Assembly (NCBI GenBank): GCA_029204225.1
Contig: CM055095.1
Coordinates: 37,534,597 to 37,598,596 of the forward strand
DNA: 64,000 nt
Direction: 5' to 3'
DNA from: Diphasiastrum complanatum
Taxonomy: Eukaryota > Streptophyta > Lycopodiopsida > Lycopodiales > Lycopodiaceae
Part shown: piece after piece, positions 33,691-45,812 of the stretch
Position numbering within the stretch: position 1 is the first letter of the stretch
Layout of the letters: every line of letters begins with the position of its first letter
Notes under the pieces: model-generated
What the model was told of the DNA's origin: nothing
What the model saw: the letters and a program-made list of their open reading frames with translations, nothing else
Databases searched by the model: none
Program-made: the position numbers and the translations under genes

Positions 33691-34880
33691 CAGAAAGATT
33701 GTCAAGTGTAAGTGGGTCTACAAGCACAAGTATGGACCATACAACAATGTACTAAGATACAAAGCCAGGCTAGTTGCAAAAGGCTTCTCATAGAAGTACG
33801 ACATTGACTATACAGAGACCTTTTCTCCTATTTTGAAGCACACATCTCTGCGCATATTGTTTGCATATGCAGCTGCCTATGATCTGAAGATCCACATCAT
33901 AGATGAGAAGACAACATTTCTGCATGGCGAGCTCAATGAAGAAGTCAACATGGACCAGCCGCCAGGTTTTGCCTGGAAGTCATTCACAGACTATGCTTGT
34001 AGAATGCTCATAAGCATCTATGGACTGAAACAATCTGCTATGCAATGGTACAAGAAAAAGGATCACACACTTAGATCCTTGGGCTTCCAGCCTTTAATGG
34101 CTGACTACAACATTTATGTGAAAGTCATAAATGGAGAGATCATCGCAATCAGTGTCTGTAGATGACACATTGATATAGTCACGGAGCGACAACCTGATTG
34201 CACAGGTGAAGGCAGATATTTTGAAGCACTTTAAAATATTAGGCCTAGGAGAATCCAAATGCTATCTAGGTTTACAGATCGACAAAGATCTTCAGGCTAG
34301 GAGATTGTATCTACACTAGTCAAGATACATTTGAAAGATCATTGATGATTTCGACATGACAAATTGCAAGGGAGTAAATATTCCAATGGTTCTTGGCACA
34401 ATGTTGACAAATGAAGACTGTCCCAGAGATGAAGCATAATGACAAGCAATGGAGCATAAGCCTTACAAAAGGCTTATCAGCTCTGTGATGTACTTGGCAG
34501 ACAATACCAAACCAGACGTTGCTTATGCAGTGTTCCGATTGAGCCAATTCAGCATCAACCCAGGTCCGACACACTAGAAAATTGCCAAGAGGATTATGCA
34601 ATACCTGTAGAACACAGAGAACTATGGACTATGCTATAGCCATTGATATTATATATGAACAACACATCCGCTATACATCTAACCAAAGATCTAGTGTTTC
34701 ACTCTAGAACGAAGCATATTGCCATCAAGTATTATTTGATCAAGGATCTGCTTGAGAAGGAAGAACTGAAGACCGCCTTCATACCGACAAAGTAGATGGT
34801 AGCTGATATCTTCACGAAGCCTCTAGTCAAGGCAGTGTTTGAGAGACAAAGGTCAAGCTTGGGAATCAACAAAATACCTG
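33660..34880 (+). pseudogene. Copia element C reverse transcriptase-RNase H remnant
   Basis: The reading gives RT: KCKWVYKHKYG, RYKARLVAKGFS, then a TAG, YTETFSPIL, IDEKTTFLHGEL, MDQPPGF and ISIYGLKQSAMQWY. The YVDD catalytic motif is destroyed by a frameshift and stop near 34165. RNase H can only be followed in fragments to about 34880, where GAGAGGGAGC forms a polypurine tract. Confidence 0.75.
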
Positions 34881-34885
34881 CTTTG

Positions 34886-35562
34886 AGAGGGAGCTAAAAA
34901 AACCTCGAATTTCTATTTTTCCAAAGCTTTAGTATTTTTCTGTCTCTCCTTATAGTTTGTTTTTTTGGGCTAGGCCTATACATCAGATGAGGATGACACC
35001 GATGAATCGGGCATCCACAAGCCAAGTCCAAGACGAGTTATTGGGCATGGATGAACTATCGGACATCAGCCACTTGGGCATGAAGTTTTTCAGACTATCA
35101 CGATCCAGCGTCGACATGCAACGTTAACAAAGATATAGTTAACGATTGTTTAGCTAAACTTTTAGCTAATCAAATCTTGTAATCTAATCTAGTATGGTAT
35201 ATGTATTGGATAGACATGCATAGAGAACATACACAACCCTGAACGTAACACTCATTGAGGTGTGTATCAAGGAAACAAGATAGTTCTAGCAGTAGCTAGT
35301 TCATTCGCGAGAGAGAATATCTCTCTTGAGCCGACGCGCTGATCTGGAAAACAAACAACATTCAAAAAAAATTATTGATGTATACTCGATTTTGATTATA
35401 CAGACGAGTTACAATTTTTTTCTCAATGTGTAATCTCTGAATGTTGTGATGCTTGTTCAATTTATCAAAAAATATATTTCCGTTGTCATTAGACATTATC
35501 TACTGTTCATAAATTCATTGTTAGATTAGTAGTAGCTATATGCTGTTCAGAGGATGACTAAT
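34886..35562 (+). mobile_element. LTR-like repeat D, inverted partner of repeat E
   Basis: This follows the polypurine tract of copia C, so it is probably that element's 3' LTR (plus adjoining DNA). It matches the reverse complement of 37022-37700. Shared words include TTGTAATCTAATCTAG, CTAGCAGTAGCTAGTTC, ATGTA.ACTCGATTTTGAT, GAATGTTGTGATGCTTGTT and AGACATTATCT.CTGTTCATAAA.TCA.TG. Confidence 0.6.
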
Positions 35563-35867
35563 CGCGGTTTGAGATAGTAGCCTTGTCTATCAACAATCAG
35601 ATATGCAACATCAAGCATTCACCATAAGCAATCACCAAGTAGGGAGGTGGAAGAAGAACACACAATATCACTCTATCACAATGGATCATACTAAATGTAA
35701 AATGTACAAATAAACCCTGAACTCTGATAGAGAGAGAAAAAAACTTAGCAGTAGACTACTAGACTAGCCTACGACTAGTTATAGCTAGTAATAGTTGTCA
35801 ATAATAAAGTACATCATGAACAGTAACTAAGTAGTGTAACAATGAAGTTTATCATTGATTTCTAACA
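35563..35867 (-). mobile_element. Copia element D LTR fragment
   Basis: On the minus strand the polypurine tract CATTGAGGGAGAG (plus 35868-35880) is followed by TGTTAGAAATC at 35867. The LTR then runs about 300 bp and is cut at the border with repeat D near 35563. Confidence 0.6.
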
Positions 35868-36019
35868 CTCTCCCTCAATGATGAAATAACATTCTTCTAT
35901 GCCTAAGAGACTACAAAGGTTCTCAAATTTACAGTTACCTAAAGACTTAGTAAAAATATCAGCCACTTGATCTTCAGATTTACAAAAAATAGATCAATGG
36001 TGCCATCAATTATTTTCTC

Positions 36020-37021
36020 TCAAACAAAGTGATGATGTATCTCGATGTGTTTTGTTCGAGCATGTAGAATTGGATTTCTAGCAAGATGGATACAACTTTT
36101 GTTGTCACAATATACAATTATAGCATCCACCTGTGATTGACCCAAATCCATAAGTAGTCTTCGTAGCCATATTACCTCTTGTGTAGCATTGCTAAGTGCA
36201 CAATACTCAGCTTCCGTCGAAGATAAGGCTATTATAGGTTGCTTCTTGCTGCTCCAAGAAATAACAACTATACAATAGCTAGATGTGTGACCACTGGTAG
36301 ATCGTCTATCATATTTCCTGCCCATATCTGCATCTATATAACCTACCAACATTAGGGCTTTAGACTGATCATACTTCAAGCCAAAATTTAACGTGCCTCG
36401 AACATATCTCAAAATACGTTTAGTAGCTTTCCAGTGAGTCTGACTAGGTTCTTGCATAAATTGACTTACCACACCAACAACATAAGCAATGTCAGGACGT
36501 GTGTATGTCAAATAGATTAAACTGCCCACTAACTGCCTGTATAAGTATGCATCAACTTTCTTGGCTTCATCAAATGCAGAAAGTTTGGTATTGGCCTCCA
36601 TTGGAGTACTTAGTGTCTTGCAATCCTGCATATTGAAGTTATACAATAGATCTCGTGTATATTTGCTTTGCGTAAGAATAACATTGTCTTCCTTTTGCCA
36701 AACTTCAATACCAAGACAATAATGCATCAACCCTAAATCGCTCATGTCAAAGGTATTGGAAAGATATTATTTGATTTCATCAATTAAGCCCATATTACTT
36801 CCTATAATAATCAAATCATCGACATAGAGGACAATGAATACTATATCTGAGTTTTGCCTAAGAATGTAAAGATTAGGATTAGCATCACTCTTTACCATTC
36901 CCCTTTGCTGGAAGTGTTCATCAATGCAAGAGTACCATGCTCGTGGTGCTTGCTTCAATCCATATATGGCTTTGTTGAGTTTACAAACCAAATGATCTCT
37001 TCTTGGCTCAACAAATCCTTG
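36020..37021 (-). pseudogene. Copia element D reverse transcriptase-RNase H
   Basis: Minus-strand RT begins abruptly at 37021 in QGFVEPRRDHLV and runs through KAIYGLKQAPRAWY, VLYVDDLIIIGS and, after one stop near 36765, LGLMHYCLGIEVW. RNase H has GYIDADMGRKYDRRS, STEAEYCALS, YCDNKSCIHLARNP and ends ARTKHIEIHHHFV. The N-terminal half and everything upstream is missing; inverted repeat E starts at the break. Confidence 0.85.
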
Positions 37022-37700
37022 AGGTATCAGTCATAGTCCGAACATGCAAATAGATGTTACTAATCTGACAGTGAGTTTATGAACAGCAGATAATGTCTAG
37101 TGACAACAAAAATATATCTACTGATAAGATTTAACAAGCATCACAACATTCAAAGATTGATCATTGGGCAGAAAAGGTGTAACTCGTTTATAGTATCAAA
37201 ATCGAGTGTACATCAGAAATTCTTTCTTGAGCGCTGTCTATTTCCCAGATTAGCGCATCGATGTGAGAGAGGTATTCTCTTCTCATGAGGGGAACTAGCT
37301 ACTGCTAGAATTGTCTTACATCCTTGATACGCACCTCACTGAGTGTTGCGTTCAGGATTCTCTACATCATATCTCTCTGTCTTTGATCCAATATATATAT
37401 CATGCTAGATTAGATTACAAGATTGATTAGCTAAGTTTTATCTAAGCATCCGTCTAAACACGTTTCTATTAAGGTTGCATGTGGCGGCAGTGGCTCGTGA
37501 TAGTTTGAAAAACTTCACACCTGGGTAGCTAAGGTTCGATAGTTTGTCCTCATACTTGGCTTACATATGGATACTCTGAAGTGTCGGCTTAACTTGAAGT
37601 GTCGGTCTTCTGAGTATGTGGCGAAAAAGCTGAAAAAGTCGAAGGTTGGTTGAAACTAAATCCTGGGTCATTTTAGACCTATTGTCGCATTTTTATCAAA
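37022..37700 (-). mobile_element. LTR-like repeat E, inverted copy of repeat D
   Basis: Minus-strand counterpart of 34886-35562, with similarity extending outward through TGAAGTTTTTCAAACTATCACGA-like words at about 37500. It joins directly to truncated RT at 37021. D and E therefore form a large inverted repeat around the 1.46-kb copia fragment. Confidence 0.6.
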
Positions 37701-37899
37701 ATGCGAAAAATGCGACAAACAGTTCAAATATGCAGACTGTGCGAAAACTAGTTAAAATATGCAGCAGTCTAAAAGACAAGGAAAAATACTAAGGCTTTAA
37801 AGTAGAAACTCAATGTTTCTTCAGATTTATGTGGTTAAGAAATTTCGACATTATTTGATGGCCACACATTTTTTATACGGACAATCAACCCTTGTTTTA

Positions 37900-39345
37900 T
37901 CTTGTTAATAGAACTTGCAACACATGGAGAATCACTCGTTGATTACTTTTGTTGTTGAAGTTTGATTTTCGGATAATGGTTCGCAAGGGAAAGTAGCATT
38001 ATAAGGTAGATCATGTGTCGCGAATCAAGGGGAAGGAGACTGCAGCCCTACCTGGTGATGAGCTACAAAACGTTGTCTTGTTTTACATTTACACTGTACC
38101 TGAATGGGCTGCCAACATTGTTGAGTATCTTATGCGGGGCCAACCAGACAAATCCTTACCCAAGACGGAACAACGAAAGTTGATTCTAAAAGCTAGACCT
38201 TATCAATTGATTGTCAGCCAATTATAACAAAGGGGATCAGATGGAATCCTTCGAAGATGTATTTTTCCACACAAGGCCACCCAAATTATTTCAATTTCGC
38301 ATGAAGACATGGGTGGTGGTCATTTCGCATCCGACATTACATTTCGCAAGATCTTGCAATCAGGATACATAAGGATACGAATAAATACTTGAAGAAGTGC
38401 GATGTGTGCCAGAGAGCTAGGAGACCAACAAGGTTGAACTATGATCTTTTACATCCAATTCTAGCTCAAGCACCATTCGAAATATGGGGATTGGACTATC
38501 GGTCCAATTCATCCTGTTGCAAAAGCCCGATATATTATCATGGCTACGGATTATCTCACCAAGTGAGTAGAAGCCAAGGTAGTGCGAACAGTTGACGCTT
38601 GAGCAACCGCCAAGTTCCTGTACGAAAATATCATTGTGTGCTTTGGATGCCTGGTGGAGATAGTTAGCGATCGCGGAAGCCATTTCGTCAATGAGACCAT
38701 CAAGGTCTTGTTAGAGGAATCCTTCATGATCCATCAATTCAACACACCTTATTATCCTCATGGTAATGGGTAGGTAGAATCATCCAATAAGATCTTGTGT
38801 AGCGTGATCACAAAAATGGTTGAAGCTACCATATCTGATTGGGAGCACAAGTTACATGTTGCATTGTGGGCATTCAGAACAACATACAATGAAAGCACTG
38901 ATCAAACACACTTCCAATTGGTTTATGGTCATGATGTAGTAATGCCAGTGGAGTTTTTGGTGCCCTCATTAAGGGTTGTCATAACACAATGCCTGGATGA
39001 ATCCAAATCTCTGCAACTACGCCATGAAGCCTTACACAAACTCTATGAGACACAAATATTGGTAGTACATGCACTAGGAGCCAAGAAATCATGATGCAAA
39101 GCATGGCATGATCATAGGTTACATTAGAAAGATCTTTGATCTGGAGACCTAGTCCTCATGTACAAAACTAAGGTGATCAAAGGGAGATTGAAGCTCACAG
39201 GCAAAGGCCCGTACTGCGTAAAGGAAATCTTGAGCCATGTAGTCGTGAATCTTGAACGACTAGATGGGACACCATTCGATACACCCATAAATGGTTCCCG
39301 ACTCCACTCTGGCCACCACAGTAAGATAGATCTAGCTAGGTGATG
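37900..39345 (+). pseudogene. Ty3/gypsy RNase H-end and integrase remnant
   Basis: In several frames: ISHEDMGGGHFASDITFRKI and KKCDVCQRARRPTR (the integrase zinc finger), ILAQAPFEIWGLDY (core opening, first Asp), VSDRGSHFVNETI (second Asp), NTPYYPHGNG..VESSNK (Glu region), WEHKLHVALWAFRTTYNEST and KGPYCVKEILS with the C-terminal NGSRLH. The order is that of plant Tat/Athila-like gypsy integrases. Stops include one directly after HGNG and several frameshifts. From 39.35 to 39.78 kb lies AT-rich sequence with AGATC words and nothing recognised. Confidence 0.8.
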
Positions 39346-39778
39346 ACCATTTACGCATACATGAATCAGATAAGGCCCTATCGGAAGTCATCACAGCCAA
39401 ATCCATTCAAAATAAGTCAAATCTAAGTAGATCTAGTCAGATCAAGCCCAATCCCTCAAGATTCAGCAGATCAGACAAGATCTAACAAGATTCAAATGGG
39501 ATCCAAATCCAGACAAGATCCAAAGGATAGCAAATCATCAGATAAACAACAATCAGCCTCCAACCTTGCAAATCAGAGATGACGATCTTGAGAAAAAATA
39601 GCAAATTAGAACTAAAAATCACTTAAACTAATAGTTCAGCTACCAATTGTCCATCATAACTCTCAAGGAACTCTCCATAGTCAAATATGACCTGGATGCA
39701 ATGGTATACTAGTATGCAAGAGCAATGGATCAGAGAATCTCAAGATCTCACCAAAAAACACCAAAAAAGAGTACTTTT

Positions 39779-40044
39779 AGTTAGAAATCAGTTTTGATCT
39801 TATTCATTAGTATAAGCTCTAAATGTGATGATGTAATTACTGTACAATTTATTTGGTTTACTGTATATGGTTGTGATCGGGACGTGACCCGTTAGGATAT
39901 ATTGATCGGGCACTGATCTCGTAGACGGCTACTTGGGTTAGCCGGGTAGCCACACATAGGAAGAATTAGCCTGTACAGAGTTATTTACAGTACTTGTTAT
40001 ACTTGGGGGCATGTCCCAAGTTTGTCGGTCGAATTTGGCCATAT
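39779..40044 (+). mobile_element. 5' LTR (truncated) of a LARD-like element
   Basis: From AGTTAGAAATC it is nearly identical for about 265 bp to 44565-44830, including CCGTTAGGATATAT and GCCGGGTAGCCACACATAGG. The match stops at GGCCATAT (40044), whereas the other copy seems to continue. No primer-binding site follows, so the R/U5 end and the site may be deleted. The ends resemble copia element A (AGTTAGAA). Confidence 0.75.
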
Positions 40045-43000
40045 CAGGAGAGAGGACTCCATACGGGGTATCGGCAGTCCGAATGGCAAGAGACAACAAA
40101 GTTCCTTCGATCGGAGCTTCAGGGAAGATTAAAACGATCGTCGTAGGTGGATTCCAGGGCGAATTCACAGAGAAATTGCTCAAAATGGTGTATTGCTTCG
40201 GAAAACGGCTGTGACGAAAAATTGGCCAGAACTTCTTCGGTAATCCGTCAATTACTACGTGAAGCAAATCTAGAGGTGGAGCAAGGTAGTGGCAACTCAG
40301 GGCTGAGAGGATTTTGAAATCCACTTACAATGTGGAGAGAAAGAAGCAGTTTGAGGAACTAGTTATGATGGCCTAGTTTTTGCAAAAATCGAAAAAACTA
40401 TGGATCTTTCTCTACGGTTGACAGAATTGGGCACTGTAAAGTGCTACCCAGATTAATTTCAAAAAGGCCATGCTAGTGTTAGAAGCTTGGAGCTAGACAA
40501 GAAGCATTGGAATAGCAATTGTCTATCTTCTCAGCTATGGAGGAAGAAGCCTACTAGGGTTTTTGAGTGAAAAAGTTTGGATCTTTCTCTACTGGAGATG
40601 TTTTTTGGTACTGTAAAGTGATGCAATAGGGTGCCCTGGCACAAGCATCATGGATGATAATGGCCGTGGAGGGCTATGAAGAGAATAAGGTGCCATAGCA
40701 AATAGAGAAGGGCGGCCATCTTTAAATCCCATAGGAAAAATCCTTGCAAACAAGGTGAAGAAGATGAAGGAGGAGGTCGCGGGACCTCGCGCGCGCCCAA
40801 CCGGAATGGGCCTGTAGCGGCCGAAGGTGCATAGTGGTCGATGGAGATGGGTTCGTAGCATAAATTCGTAGAGGACCGTCAGATCATGCTTTGAGAAGAT
40901 TGATGGTCAAGATGGTGTTGATAGAACTAATCAAGGGCCATCGGATGGAGGAACACCCTTGGATGGGTTTGAAGAGAGCCTTGAAAGGGCTGAAGGCCAG
41001 TCCTTGAGAATTCTTCATTAAAAAATTTCACATTGAAATGTGAATCTGGACCCGACATGCCAGAAGGACATTTCTTCATTAAAAAACTTCATTACGAAGT
41101 TACAGTTCATTTTGCAAGGGCAATATTTGGAGAGGGATAACTATAGCTAGAGGGCACCTTTTTTGGCCATGCTTGAGCCAAAATGAACCCTGAAACTAGC
41201 TGCTCCGAGCCAGCAGACAGAGCAAACACAGAGTAGGGAGAAAGGTGTTTTGGGGTGTTTCCATTACCATTCTATCAAGCATAGTGCGAGTGACCTAGTG
41301 ATGGGCTACATTCGCTATTTGGGTATCGTAGGGCCAAATTCAGGGCAATTTTTGGCTGGTGAAACCTGCTGGTATGGGGGCAAATGGTAGCGGAATCATG
41401 TGGAAAAAGCTAGTTTTGGTGACAGAAGTGCAATTTGGCAGCGTGACTACTCATCATTGGTGACAATTTTGAGAGGACAAGCAATCACAGGTGAGAGGTA
41501 GGCATGGTATGCCGGTTACAGGTGAAAAGTTCTTGTGATCAGGTTCAACTCTTGGGGTTAGAACCGACCAACGTCAAGTGGCATTTTGGGGGAACGCTCT
41601 CACAGGTATGATCGGTAGTGGCATTGTCGAGTCAGGTGATACCTGCATTGACACACGCATCTGTAGCTTGGAAATTTTTCATTCGGAGGGAAACATGGGC
41701 TAGCTTGTAGGTACACACATATTGGTGGTCACAGATGATGGAAGTGCGAAGTGGTGCCAGTTGGAAGCCATTGGGCAAGATAGCGGACTTGCATTGGATG
41801 AGCTGTGTGTGGGACACATAGAGGTTGAAGAACGGGTCGATAATCACACTTTGGATGCTCTTGGTGAGTGGTGAGTGTGATGATTTTGCGGTTTTGCAGT
41901 CGGTAAGTCAATTTTGATCAAGCCATTGTAGCTGTGGAGCAGTGTATCAGGTTTGTCATCAAGATACACTTCAACTGCCAATCTGGACAAGTCAAGTCAA
42001 CTTGCCATATCTGAATTGCAGCACGGATGCACATTCCAGTGATGGCAAGGTGCAGATCATTTGGTTTGGGCCATGGAAGATCTCACAGGTTCACTTGGAG
42101 GGATATTGGCATGCACAGTCATGTGAGGGACTTGATGGTGGCTTTGGAGTTCACATCTCAGTGTATTCTCAAGGAGTGGTTTGGAACCATTCAAAGGAGC
42201 AGCTAGGAGCTATCTTGGAGGAATACAGGTGGGCACTACAGGGTAGATGATCAGATCTTTGTGATCGGGGATGGCATTGAGACACCTGGTAGGGATATCA
42301 CTGCAGGATGACATGGGATGATCATCAGGGGGCAGGTATTCCATATTGGACTTGAGTCATTGGCATGACATGACTTACAGGTGGGATTCATGATGGAGTC
42401 AGAACACTGCAAATGGAAATGGACAAAGCATGAAGCTTTGGGAGCCAGCTCTAGGTTGGAGAGATGATGGAGATCGCACGGGGTGTGATCGGAGGGCAAA
42501 CACTATGGTGAGTGTTTTGCTAGCAATCTATACAGAGGATACTGATGGCGAGGCCTTCACAATGTGCTCATTTGGGAGTACAGGTTGGCATTACAGCAGG
42601 GGGCCAGTTTTGGACATTGGCATCGATGGGGAGACATCTACCATCACGGGTGTGGATAAGCTATCTATAGCTTTCATGCATTTGGCTGTATTTGCAGGAG
42701 TCTAGACTTGGCACAAGTGTTGGAGTTTCCATGGTGCAGATTCTCAGGTTGTGAGATCAGGGATAAGCCTAGAGGAAGTCACTCAAAGCCATATACCTCA
42801 GTATGATCAGGGAGACAATGGTCGCGGGATCTCGTGAGCAGCAACTCAGAGACAGGCTTGCATTGGCATGGTGTTGGGTGGCACATAGCCAGGGAGAGCG
42901 AGCAGATGCTAGGAGCCAGGTGGAGCAGGTGATGCTTTGGAGTTCGGCTTGTCTAGCAGGATGGTGACCAGGATCTGAGACATCAGATGAGCATAGTATG

Positions 43001-44564
43001 TGGATGATGAGTCCATCAGGTATGATATGTCATTTGATGTATGGACAATGTTCTTCAGCTGGTGCATTATGTGGTGACCTAGGGACGGGTCATGCCTACT
43101 TGGAGGTAGGTGGCATGGAGTGTACCAGTGGTGGTACATATCCTGAGGGCATGGAGAGCACTACAGGGTGATGTGGATCCAACATGCCCATGGTTGTGAG
43201 CCATCAAGGATGGAGATGGTTGCTCAGGGAGTGACAGTTGATACTTTGGCGAGTGATCAGGTGAGCTGCATGGTTATATGCACAGTGATCTCCAGGTTGG
43301 CATCACATGTTGTTTCTATCTATCATTATTTGGTAAGCAAGATGCAGTTTTTGGTTAGATCCAGTTGGAGTCTAGTTGCACTATAGGTGGACAAATTCTT
43401 GGGGAGCTATCAACGGGTAATAGATACTTGGTGATCAAATGGTACAAGGTACAGGGTTCTGGAGCTATCATACCTGATATGCTATGGATCGTGGGTGAGT
43501 TGTTCATCATGATAGTGGATCTAGTTTGCATTTGCTTTGGCTTGGACGCTATGATGGATGTGTTGGTGAGATAGGTTCCTTGGTGGGAGGCCTATGTACT
43601 GGTCAAATCAGAGTTGGCAACGTCAAGCATGGGAAGTTGAGCCTACATGAGATGTAGGAGAGGCAGACTATCATCAGTATCTCTGGGAGATAGGAGAGCT
43701 ACTCAGATATAGCCTATGGTGAGGTTTGTGTACATTCATTCGTTGAGTCCTTGGTAGACTCTTGTGCTTGGAGCATGGGGAATGAATGGGGATCAGCTTT
43801 CAGGACCTATTGGATAGATGTATATGCTTGGACGTGAGAGCATCTTGGTATAGGTGCAGGCCATGGTTGAGGACCTGATTTGGTGAACAGTGGTGTAGCA
43901 GTGGATCTACAGGTGGCACAAGTGTTGGTACGACAGAATACCACTTATGGGCAGGCCTTGGTCATGCATTTGACGCTTTATCATTCGTGTTGGTTTGCAT
44001 GAGTGTGTGTGGGCTTGCATGTTGCCTTGTCACGGGAGTCTAGATATGAGTCGGAGTTGTATGTGGTTGTGCATTTGCTACGTCAGGAACAAAGTAGTCA
44101 TTTTATGCTCATTGACTTGTCATTGTCTACTAGTTGTCTATCTGGTGAGGGTGCAATCTTATGGTGGCAGTAAGATTTCCTCAGGTTGAGTCTCAGTCGC
44201 TCATTTATGTCAGCTTTACAGGTTTGTGCTTGTAAGTGTCTGATAGGATGTCAGCCTAGCTAGATGGAGGATGTAAGTCTCATGGTGGCAGCGGGATTGC
44301 CTCAGTTTGAGCCATGTCGCTCATGTGGTCCACTTGTGTTCAACTCGGATTGGGGACGAGTCAGTTGGTCGAGAGTATGGTAGACTCTCTATATGAGCAT
44401 TGTATTTACATGATACTTTGTGAGTCAAACCTGGTGGTTTGTTGGTGTGCTTGAGTGTGAGTCAAGTACAGAGTAGCAGGACATGCATAACATCTTTTGG
44501 ACACTCCAGACATTGCTACAATATATTATTTTTCACTCTTATCACATTTGAGCTTAGGGGAGAG
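40045..44564 (+). mobile_element. Non-coding internal region of the LARD-like element
   Basis: 4.5 kb between the LTRs without gag, protease, integrase or RT motifs in any frame. The first 1.3 kb resembles the leader of copia element A (TTTCACATTGAAATGTGAA near 41025 and a GGTCGCGGGACCTCGCGCG stretch near 40774). From 41.5 to 44.4 kb the sequence is rich in CAGG/TGG words with only short frames (longest 102 codons at 41942-42250). Long LTR elements without genes are called LARDs; they need proteins from an autonomous relative. Confidence 0.55.
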
Positions 44565-45020
44565 AGTTAGAAATCAGTTTTGATCTGATTCATTAGTATA
44601 AGGTCTAAATGTAATGATGTAGTTAGTGTACAGTTTATTTGGTTTACTGTATATGGTTGTGATCGGGACGTGACCCGTTAGGATATATCGATTGGGCACT
44701 GATCCCGTAGACGGCTACTTGGGTTAGCCGGGTAGCCACACATAGGAAGAATTAGCCTGTACAGAGTTATTTACAGTACTTGCTATACTTGGGGGCATGT
44801 CCCAAGTTTGTCGGTCGAATTTGGCCATATTGGGCCCGACCTTAGTTTGACAGGTGGTAGGCCAATTTTAGGACACCTGCCTTTTCATGCAGTTTATGAA
44901 TACTCTATATGTACAATGTTTCTTTGTAATCTAATAACTTTTGTTGTGCCATCTTTGAGAGCTTGTGAGGAGTGGCTATGGCGATTGTGTGATGTGATAT
45001 GCATACTGCACTAGATCCTA
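44565..45020 (+). mobile_element. 3' LTR of the LARD-like element
   Basis: Polypurine tract TTAGGGGAGAG (about 44554-44564) precedes AGTTAGAAATC. The first 265 bp match the 5' copy. The following part (TATATGTACAATGT..., GAGCTTGTGAGGAG) resembles the corresponding part of copia A's LTR, so the LTR probably extends to about CTAGATCCTAAC near 45020. The exact end is not resolved, as no convincing target duplication was found. Confidence 0.6.
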
Positions 45021-45810
45021 ACAGAATTTCAACTTTTTTTTCATGATTTTTTGAAATCCCTTGGGAACTAACTCTTGAGGCTCTGTCAGTCACTACATCT
45101 AACTCAGATACATCTATAAAAATCTTTGCGAGAGTTACTGATGAAAAAATCATCAAATTTGAGTGTCTATGAGGGTTCAGAGAAGCAGAAACTAAGGAAC
45201 CTTCGCAGGGCATTAAGATCTGCAAACCAACCTTCACAGAGGGCATAAATGGAATCAAAGCAGTGAAATTAGCCTGCCTACATGGTCTGATCTTGAATAT
45301 CCAACATTTGGAGCAAGTTGTGCAAGAGTTCCTTTCCTGCGAGAGTTCAATTTTCGTAGAGCCAGTGAACCTTCACAAGGCAGTCAAATCACCTTTTGAA
45401 CCTTCACAGACTTCACTGAGGTCTTAGAAAATTGTGACGAAGGTCCCTGCAGAAATTTTGGTTGGATTGAGCTAGGAAAAGTGCACTTCTCCTAAAATGC
45501 ACTCTAATTTTCGCTATATAAGGGAGAAATTCGAGTCATTTGGCACTTCATTCAGCAAAGCTCTATCAAAAAATCCAACAAAATTTCAACGTTATCAAAA
45601 AGCAATGAAACTTTTCACCAATCTTCATCAGCTCTCACAGCCACTTGTTACACACTCAGTGCCACCATTTCCACCTTCGTTCTCACAATTTCCACCTTTT
45701 CACAGTTTTTTAAGCCTTTTACCCATTTTTGACGTCTTTTTCTCTTTCTTGAGTGCCTTTTCACCTTTTTTCCATCTCTGTCGCTATCACACTTTTTCAA
45801 CCATCTAACG
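45021..45810 (+). repeat. Leader-like DNA with GCGAGAGTT words and a TATA box
   Basis: It carries the same GCGAGAGTT, AACCTTCGCAG and CTTCACAGA words as 19.1-20.0 kb, so it comes from the same retroelement family. A TATA-like CTATATAAGG lies at about 45514-45523, ahead of a pyrimidine-rich stretch that leads into the gag remnant. Confidence 0.45.
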
Positions 45811-45812
45811 TC

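Noticed and set aside
40589..40861. 90-codon minus-strand frame and similar frames in the LARD-like leader
   Set aside because: They are short, have no motif, and lie in a leader that resembles the untranslated leader of copia A.
45033..45037. CTTTT as target duplication of the LARD-like element
   Set aside because: It matches the bases before the 5' LTR but lies in a T run, so the match is not informative.
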